NCBI GenBank assembly: GCA_023301245.1
Contig: JALZUV010000235.1
Location: forward strand, 1 to 10,886
Direction of reading: 5' to 3'
Origin: Rickettsiales bacterium
GTDB taxonomy: Bacteria > Pseudomonadota > Alphaproteobacteria > Rickettsiales > JALZUV01
Length of the DNA stretch: 10,886 bases
Position 1 is the stretch's first letter; each line of letters starts with the position of its first letter. The notes under the pieces are model-generated. The model was not told the origin of the DNA. It searched no databases and saw only the letters and a list, made by a program, of their open reading frames with translations. Below are positions 6,221 to 10,886 of this stretch, piece by piece. Position numbers and translations under genes: made by a program.

Positions 6221-8137
6221 TTACTTCTTACTGCCATCAATATTCAAATTTTCTGTGACAGTGCTTTCTGGCTGGGCTTTTCCAAATAACTTCTCTGCCT
6301 CCTGATCTCTTGAAAGAGGCTTCTTAAACTTAGCTTTCTCTACATGTACGGCCTGATTATAGGCTTTATCGGCTGCATGGTACCTAGTCACTGCGGCATC
6401 CACCTCTTCGGAAGTGGTTTCGCCCGCTTCAGACTGCTCTTGCTTACGACTTAGGTCTTCAGCCGCAGAATTTCTTTGCTGCTCATAGTTATGGATATAG
6501 GCTTGAGCATCTTTATCATTCTCGAAGTCGCTAGTGCCATCATCAAATTCATCATCCACTGCAGAGGAGGTGGCTTGCTCAATGGCGCGCTTTGTTCTCG
6601 TGAAAACATTATCGCCGAAGGTGCCTCCACTCTTCTTATCATCATCACCCTCCCAGCCATCTTTAAAGCCCTGTTCAAAATTGACAGATCCTCGGTGCAA
6701 GGCGCTCGTAACCGCCTGCCCCCCCGATGCTGATTGACCGCCAATTACATGCACCAAACGCGCACCACCCAACATACGTGCCATATCGGGGCCTTCGCGC
6801 ATAAACACTTCCATCACTTTTGTTAAGATATAAAGCGCCATGCCATGAATGAATAAGAATTTAAAGAAAGTACGCTCCTCCAATACCTTCATCCACGGAA
6901 TACCCTCAGGGCTTTCACAAGCACCAGCGCCCGTTGTACGCAAGAGCGGTATTCCAGGGAAATCTGCATTAGTAACAAACGCAGGTTTGCATATAGAACA
7001 ACAGAACCAACAATCTGTAAATAAAGGAATATCAATCATATTCCCAATTGTAAACTGCGGGTTATAGGGAACAATTAAACTATTTATTTGATCAAGGAAC
7101 TGGATGAAATCTACCATGGAGGCAAAGGCCATGATCGCAAATACAATAAAAATTTGTATCACATTTGAACCAATATATTTCAGCCAATGTTCAAATAAAT
7201 CACTCGTTGTTTTAAAGAGGGCAAAGCTAACAAAAATGGGCATTGCGGCAATAAGGAATGTCACCATCACCAAGGCATAAATATAGCCATATGCGGCGCG
7301 CGCAAAAAATGCCGCGAAAGTAACAAGCGCAAATAGCACCACCATCATAGCAAACGGAAAAAGGAACAAAATTACCAATAATAAACTAAAGACCGAGCAA
7401 CCCTGAAGACTGCCAGATTTAGCAACTGTTACCGACTTCATAATTGAGTTCATCTTGCCATCCATGTAAGAAAATGGCGTCTGCCCAGGCGTGCCCTGCT
7501 GCCCAACCGTTTGCGTGATACTCCCCTTGACTGAGGCAGCGCTTGCATAGGGTGTTGGATCTCCACTCGGCGTAGTATTAGCAATATTTATAAATCCATC
7601 CCCCATCATACCGACGGTGGATTTCATAATGGCAAGATAGAGCCCAAAGGCTAAATCTAGGGCAATATCTGCATTCATCACAAATAAGGCAACTAACCCT
7701 ATTTTAAAAATCAGTGCCGAAACTTCTTTGACAGTAAATTCCGTAATTCCTAAAGCGAAGCTAATGCCCGTCACCCCCATTAGCAGCAGTAACATCGCCC
7801 CAAAAGGCGCCAACCATGCATCGCGAATGGCACAAAAAGTTCTGGAAATAACCAAGCCTAAAGTGGTCTCCATAATACAGAAGAATCTTTCAAAAAGACC
7901 ATTCTCTACGGTTATTTCAACTCCATCTACCATGGTTTGCCTTGTGGATTGGCACACGCTCCCCTTATCTCCTGCGATATCGCCCGTTCTATTATTAAAT
8001 AAATTATTAGCAGAGGTGCCACCTACACACGCATTGCCTAAACTATTGAGCTCAATACCTAAAATTTGTGCATTCGCCTCATTAGGCATAACGAATAGGG
8101 TGAAAAGTAATAATATTGGCAATAGAAAGAGGCGCAT
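6221..8137 (-). CDS. virB6: VirB6/TrbL-type T4SS inner-membrane channel protein with leader peptide and long polar tail
   Basis: Polytopic protein of the inner-membrane translocation complex. The 638 residues begin with a signal-peptide-like leader (cut after NANA-type site at about 23), then a Cys-containing domain to about 108 (C37, C62, C87, C102). Hydrophobic helices lie near 109-130, 142-168, 248-278, 282-307, 322-345 and 424-445, the VirB6 pattern. The loop before the last helix holds C376, C379, C380 and C383 plus C406. From about 447 to 638 the protein is hydrophilic and charged with a helical stretch (545-605), an extension about 190 residues long as seen in some rickettsial VirB6 proteins. 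The ATG overlaps the virB4 stop (TAATG), with GAGAGG four bases upstream. Family call rests on topology, tail and context more than on a sharp motif. Confidence 0.88.
   Translation of the reverse strand: MRLFLLPILLLFTLFVMPNEANAQILGIELNSLGNACVGGTSANNLFNNRTGDIAGDKGSVCQSTRQTMVDGVEITVENGLFERFFCIMETTLGLVISRTFCAIRDAWLAPFGAMLLLLMGVTGISFALGITEFTVKEVSALIFKIGLVALFVMNADIALDLAFGLYLAIMKSTVGMMGDGFINIANTTPSGDPTPYASAASVKGSITQTVGQQGTPGQTPFSYMDGKMNSIMKSVTVAKSGSLQGCSVFSLLLVILFLFPFAMMVVLFALVTFAAFFARAAYGYIYALVMVTFLIAAMPIFVSFALFKTTSDLFEHWLKYIGSNVIQIFIVFAIMAFASMVDFIQFLDQINSLIVPYNPQFTIGNMIDIPLFTDCWFCCSICKPAFVTNADFPGIPLLRTTGAGACESPEGIPWMKVLEERTFFKFLFIHGMALYILTKVMEVFMREGPDMARMLGGARLVHVIGGQSASGGQAVTSALHRGSVNFEQGFKDGWEGDDDKKSGGTFGDNVFTRTKRAIEQATSSAVDDEFDDGTSDFENDKDAQAYIHNYEQQRNSAAEDLSRKQEQSEAGETTSEEVDAAVTRYHAADKAYNQAVHVEKAKFKKPLSRDQEAEKLFGKAQPESTVTENLNIDGSKK
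6989..7012 (-). other. Codons for a CxxCCxxC cysteine cluster in VirB6
   Basis: Residues 376-383 of VirB6 read CWFCCSIC, in the loop between the membrane helices at about 322-345 and 424-445. Four Cys in eight residues suggests disulfides or a metal site, depending on which side of the membrane the loop lies. Simple counting after leader cleavage puts it in the cytoplasm, but the helix count is uncertain. Confidence 0.6.
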
Positions 8138-10584
8138 TATTCCTCTCTTTCTATAAATTCAAAGAAATCGAACAACCAGTTTTTAGGCTCCACCCCCTGC
8201 TCAGAGATAATCTTGCTCATGGCGTTGAGGGTTATTTCATTGGCCGAAAGTACGGGCACTTGCGTTTTCAGGGGCTGCAGGTCTATTTGCGCCACAATGG
8301 ATTGTTGCCCACGTTTCAGCATAAATTGCCGCTTGGCCAATTCCATCTTTTTCAAATATTGGGTTTCAATGGGGGTTAATCCAAAAATACGCTCATATTC
8401 ATTGCCGTCTGCTTGCGCATTAGGCAAATAAATTTGCGTGGCCACCTGCTTCATAATATCAGCACTTAGTGGGCTGGTTAGCACTTCTTCTGCTTTTTCA
8501 GTGGCCATAATCACCAGCGTATTGCGCTTTCGGAGCATTTCAAGCCAAGCACCTAATTGTGACGAGAAAACAGGGTTATCCATCATCTGCCATGCTTCAT
8601 CTAAAACGATGATGGCTGGCTCGCCATTTAATTGTTCAACCACCTTATGCAGCAAATAAGCAATGACGGCGGGTGCTGCTTGCGGGGTTTCCATCAGAAC
8701 CCCAAGCTCAAATCCAATTTTCCGCGAAGTGACTACATCTAGCTCTTCTTCCGCATGATCAAACCAGCGTGAGAATTCGCCCTCTTTATACCAGCCATAC
8801 ATTTTAGTGGCGAGTTTAGGCGCATTTTCTTTTAAGTAATCAATTAACGTAACAAGATGGCGCTCTTGCTTGGGCAGCCCATAAATATGGTCGAGAGATT
8901 TTTCAAAATCAGGCCAAAATTCATCGCTCATTTCAGGGCGATAAAATTTATCGGCGCGCAACATCATATCGAGCCAACTTAGCAAGAAGGAACGATTCGC
9001 TGGAGTATCCTCAAGTGAAAGCGGATTCATGCGCGGCATTTTATGGAAAGAGGGGCGCTCACTCTCCATTGAAACATGCAACTCGCGGCGCTCAATAAAA
9101 TAATATTCTGAGTCCAAGGCACGTAAAAATATTTCGGAACCACGCCCTTGATCAAAAAAGTAAACACGCGGATTAAATTTTTGTGCTTCAGATATTAAGA
9201 AGTTCATCAGCACTGTTTTGCCCGCACCATTGGGGCCAATAATAGCGGTGTGACCGTTATTACCAATATGGAAATTAAAGAAATACGGAGAGTTTGCGGC
9301 CGTATGAAATGCGGTAACGGGTGCGCCCCACACACTGCCACTAGCCAAACCTGCGGGGTAGTTGCTAATGTTAGCAAACCCACCAATTTGCGAGGCTGCC
9401 ACTGAACGCAATCGGCGTAAAAACTCAAAATTTGCGGGCATTTGCGCCCAATAAGCTTCTTCAAATTTAATATCTTCGCGCATGGAAATAATGCCAATTC
9501 CATTGAGCGAGCGCACCACCGTTTGCACATGGCTTTCCATCTCTTTGACAGAGTCACCTAAAATTAAAAGGCCAATTTGCTGCTCGCCAAAATCGACACT
9601 GGTTTTAACATCGCTAGCTAGAATGCTGTTAAGGCCCGTCAGTTCTGGCAGGTGCTCTTCGCCACTAAGACGGAAAATTTCCGCCTGTTTTTTATAATCG
9701 CCCAACGCTTTTTTCGCATTAATAAAGTCCATCGATTGGGTGATAATAAACTCAGCCTGCGTCTGCAGCAGCAGGTCAATCGATTCGGTGGGTAATTCGC
9801 GATATTCTTTAACGGTTAAAATGGCACCAAAGCGTCGGCGGCCATCGGGCTCGCGCACTTCCATCGCATTAAAACCAAAGGTAACTTCTTGCGCCGTCAG
9901 ATAATCATCCAGCCCCATATCGGGCATGGGCATCGGCCTATCTTCTAGCGTGGTGAGCTTGTTTAAGAAGGTAATCGGTTCAGAATATACTACGGATTCT
10001 TTTTCATAAACCCCCAGCTTGCGCGCGCCAAACCCTGAAAGGCGCTCGTGAATTCTATTGACCGTTTCGGTTAATTCTTCCTTCGCTTTTTCCAAATATT
10101 TCCAGCGGCGCTGGCGCTCTAATGCGGGAATCATCGAACGCACAAAATGATGCGGTTGCGTCATTTTGGCAGTTTCGCCTTCCCTGACAATCGTCACATA
10201 TACTTCGTTGAGATATTGATGCTCCCAATCTTTTACCTCGTTCCACATGCCATTGAGCACGCGGGAAAAATCATGCGGATACTCACCTTGTGCCCGTAAA
10301 TTAGCTTTACGGCGAATGGTGTGAATCCAAATAGCATAATGGGTACTTTGAATAGATTCGCTTATCGCGGCGCGAATCACATCGCGCAAATTCTCTTCAT
10401 TTTTCGTAATATCTTCATAGGTAAAGCCGACCACCTTTAATGTTTGCAGCAGCTCTCCATTTTTCGTAAGAATCGTGTGAGGGTCAAGGTGGCAAGCGTA
10501 AGGGCAAAAGGCCGCTTCATCGACATCATCCGCTATATCTCGCAGATCCTGAAGCTCGTCAGACTGTCGCTTGCCTAGGCTCAT
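8137..10584 (-). CDS. virB4: VirB4 T4SS ATPase (TraC/CagE family)
   Basis: Large ATPase at the inner face of the membrane that drives pilin extraction and system assembly. In 815 residues the N-terminal CagE/TrbE-type domain (about 30-400) has no membrane helix. The RecA-like domain carries Walker A GPNGAGKT at 450-457 in the context HIGNNGHTAIIGPNGAG. The motif VYFFDQGRGSEIF lies at 474-486 and Walker B AIIVLDEAWQMMD at 657-669 with D662 and E663, followed by RKRNTLVIMATE. Length is normal for VirB4, and no VirB3 part is fused to its N-terminus. The ATG overlaps the stop of the pilin gene (TAATG) with a strong site, AGGTGAT, eight bases upstream. All catalytic motifs are intact. Confidence 0.97.
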   Translation of the reverse strand: MSLGKRQSDELQDLRDIADDVDEAAFCPYACHLDPHTILTKNGELLQTLKVVGFTYEDITKNEENLRDVIRAAISESIQSTHYAIWIHTIRRKANLRAQGEYPHDFSRVLNGMWNEVKDWEHQYLNEVYVTIVREGETAKMTQPHHFVRSMIPALERQRRWKYLEKAKEELTETVNRIHERLSGFGARKLGVYEKESVVYSEPITFLNKLTTLEDRPMPMPDMGLDDYLTAQEVTFGFNAMEVREPDGRRRFGAILTVKEYRELPTESIDLLLQTQAEFIITQSMDFINAKKALGDYKKQAEIFRLSGEEHLPELTGLNSILASDVKTSVDFGEQQIGLLILGDSVKEMESHVQTVVRSLNGIGIISMREDIKFEEAYWAQMPANFEFLRRLRSVAASQIGGFANISNYPAGLASGSVWGAPVTAFHTAANSPYFFNFHIGNNGHTAIIGPNGAGKTVLMNFLISEAQKFNPRVYFFDQGRGSEIFLRALDSEYYFIERRELHVSMESERPSFHKMPRMNPLSLEDTPANRSFLLSWLDMMLRADKFYRPEMSDEFWPDFEKSLDHIYGLPKQERHLVTLIDYLKENAPKLATKMYGWYKEGEFSRWFDHAEEELDVVTSRKIGFELGVLMETPQAAPAVIAYLLHKVVEQLNGEPAIIVLDEAWQMMDNPVFSSQLGAWLEMLRKRNTLVIMATEKAEEVLTSPLSADIMKQVATQIYLPNAQADGNEYERIFGLTPIETQYLKKMELAKRQFMLKRGQQSIVAQIDLQPLKTQVPVLSANEITLNAMSKIISEQGVEPKNWLFDFFEFIEREE

Positions 10585-10886
10585 TATATAAGATCACCTG
10601 ATGTACAGCCTGCTGCTCCCTCTTGTGCGCCGAGCGCCATAATAATACTATCGGCGCCAAAAATAAGGCCAACACCTATCGCGCATACTGAGGCAATACC
10701 CCACGAAACCTTGCCAAATAATGCGCCTACACCAAGTATCAACATACCAATAGTAGCGATACCCTTGCCTGTAGTGCCAAGAAACCAGCCGTATAAATTG
10801 CAAAATATTTGGCTAATTGAGATAAAGGAGTCCACCCCCCCCGCACAAGCTGATGTTATAGTGGCGGTACCGCCTGCTACTGGAAC
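10584..10886 (-). CDS. virB2: VirB2/TrbC-type major pilin (5' end beyond window)
   Basis: Subunit of the T4SS pilus, inserted in the inner membrane and extracted by VirB4. The frame is open to the window edge, giving 100 visible residues; the GTG at 10833-10835 is an internal Val codon, so the true start and leader lie outside. Two hydrophobic helices (about 42-58 and 62-78 of the visible part) are joined by the short FGKVSWG turn, whose Lys faces the cytoplasm in the family. Before them, CNLYGWFLGTTGKGIATIG fits the VirB2 pattern. Cys occur at visible positions 14, 29, 68 and 94. The 3' end overlaps virB4 by one base, a position usually occupied by virB3. An 8-base G tract lies in the N-terminal part. 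Confidence 0.85.
   Translation of the reverse strand, partial: VPVAGGTATITSACAGGVDSFISISQIFCNLYGWFLGTTGKGIATIGMLILGVGALFGKVSWGIASVCAIGVGLIFGADSIIMALGAQEGAAGCTSGDLI
10593..10599 (-). promoter_or_regulatory. Strong Shine-Dalgarno of virB4 within the end of virB2
   Basis: On the minus strand this reads AGGTGAT, a seven-base match to the 3' end of 16S rRNA, eight bases before the virB4 ATG. It lies in the last codons of virB2 and is the best ribosome site in the window. It suggests that VirB4 is translated efficiently and in step with the pilin. Confidence 0.65.
10835..10842. repeat. Eight-base C/G homopolymer in the pilin gene
   Basis: Eight consecutive C on the plus strand (G on the coding strand) fall in codons for Ala-Gly-Gly-Val of VirB2. 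No other G/C run this long was noticed in the window. Loss or gain of one base would shift the pilin frame upstream of both membrane helices. Confidence 0.75.

Noticed and set aside
6451..6744. 97-residue open frame on the minus strand, and two overlapping plus-strand frames
   Set aside because: All lie within the virB6 tail. Their peptides show no domain, and virB6 continues uninterrupted to its own stop.
9207..9557. 116-residue open frame on the minus strand
   Set aside because: It lies in another frame wholly inside virB4, which has intact Walker motifs throughout this region.
1..10886. CRISPR arrays, tRNA or rRNA genes, insertion sequences or terminal inverted repeats
   Set aside because: No regularly spaced repeats, RNA gene patterns or transposase motifs were seen. 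Nearly every base is explained by the T4SS genes.

Overview
The window is almost entirely one type IV secretion system (T4SS) operon of the VirB/VirD4 (P-type) family, read right to left on the minus strand. In transcription order it encodes the VirB2 pilin (cut by the right edge), VirB4 ATPase, VirB6 inner-membrane channel protein, VirB8 assembly factor, VirB9, VirB10, VirB11 ATPase and VirD4 coupling ATPase. The only other coding signal is the last 36 codons of a plus-strand gene at the left edge, which converges on virD4.

The homologues resemble those of Alphaproteobacteria, including intracellular or predatory groups (Rickettsiales, Holosporales, Micavibrio-like). Pointers are the DIKLEN motif of VirD4, the short VirB2 with a Lys-containing hairpin, and a VirB6 with a leader peptide and a long hydrophilic tail. 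Base composition looks moderate (mid-40s % GC by eye). The genus cannot be fixed from the sequence, and no relaxase, replication or effector gene is visible, so conjugation and effector export cannot be told apart.

Layout: 3-113 (+) gene tail; 114-180 convergent spacer with a weak hairpin; 181-2061 virD4; 2070-3053 virB11; 3053-4282 virB10; 4295-5431 virB9; 5428-6138 virB8; 6139-6220 the only real gap in the operon (82 bp); 6221-8137 virB6; 8137-10584 virB4; 10584 to the right edge virB2. Three junctions are TAATG one-base overlaps (virB2/B4, virB4/B6, virB10/B11), one is an ATGA overlap (virB8/B9), and two are 8-12 bp gaps, so translation is tightly coupled within the virB2-B4-B6 and virB8-B9-B10-B11-D4 blocks.

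How the parts work together (known for the family): VirB4, VirB11 and VirD4 are the cytoplasmic ATPases; VirB6 and VirB8 form the inner-membrane complex; VirB9 and VirB10 build the core through the periplasm and outer membrane; VirB2 forms the pilus. The unusual points are a VirB9 that has lost its C-terminal outer-membrane domain and carries instead a tail of about 240 residues, largely Pro/Met-rich; no virB3 between virB2 and virB4; no virB5 or virB7 among the core genes; a CxxCCxxC cluster in VirB6; and an 8-base G tract inside the pilin gene. This looks like a reduced, lineage-specific variant of a known machine rather than a wholly new system.
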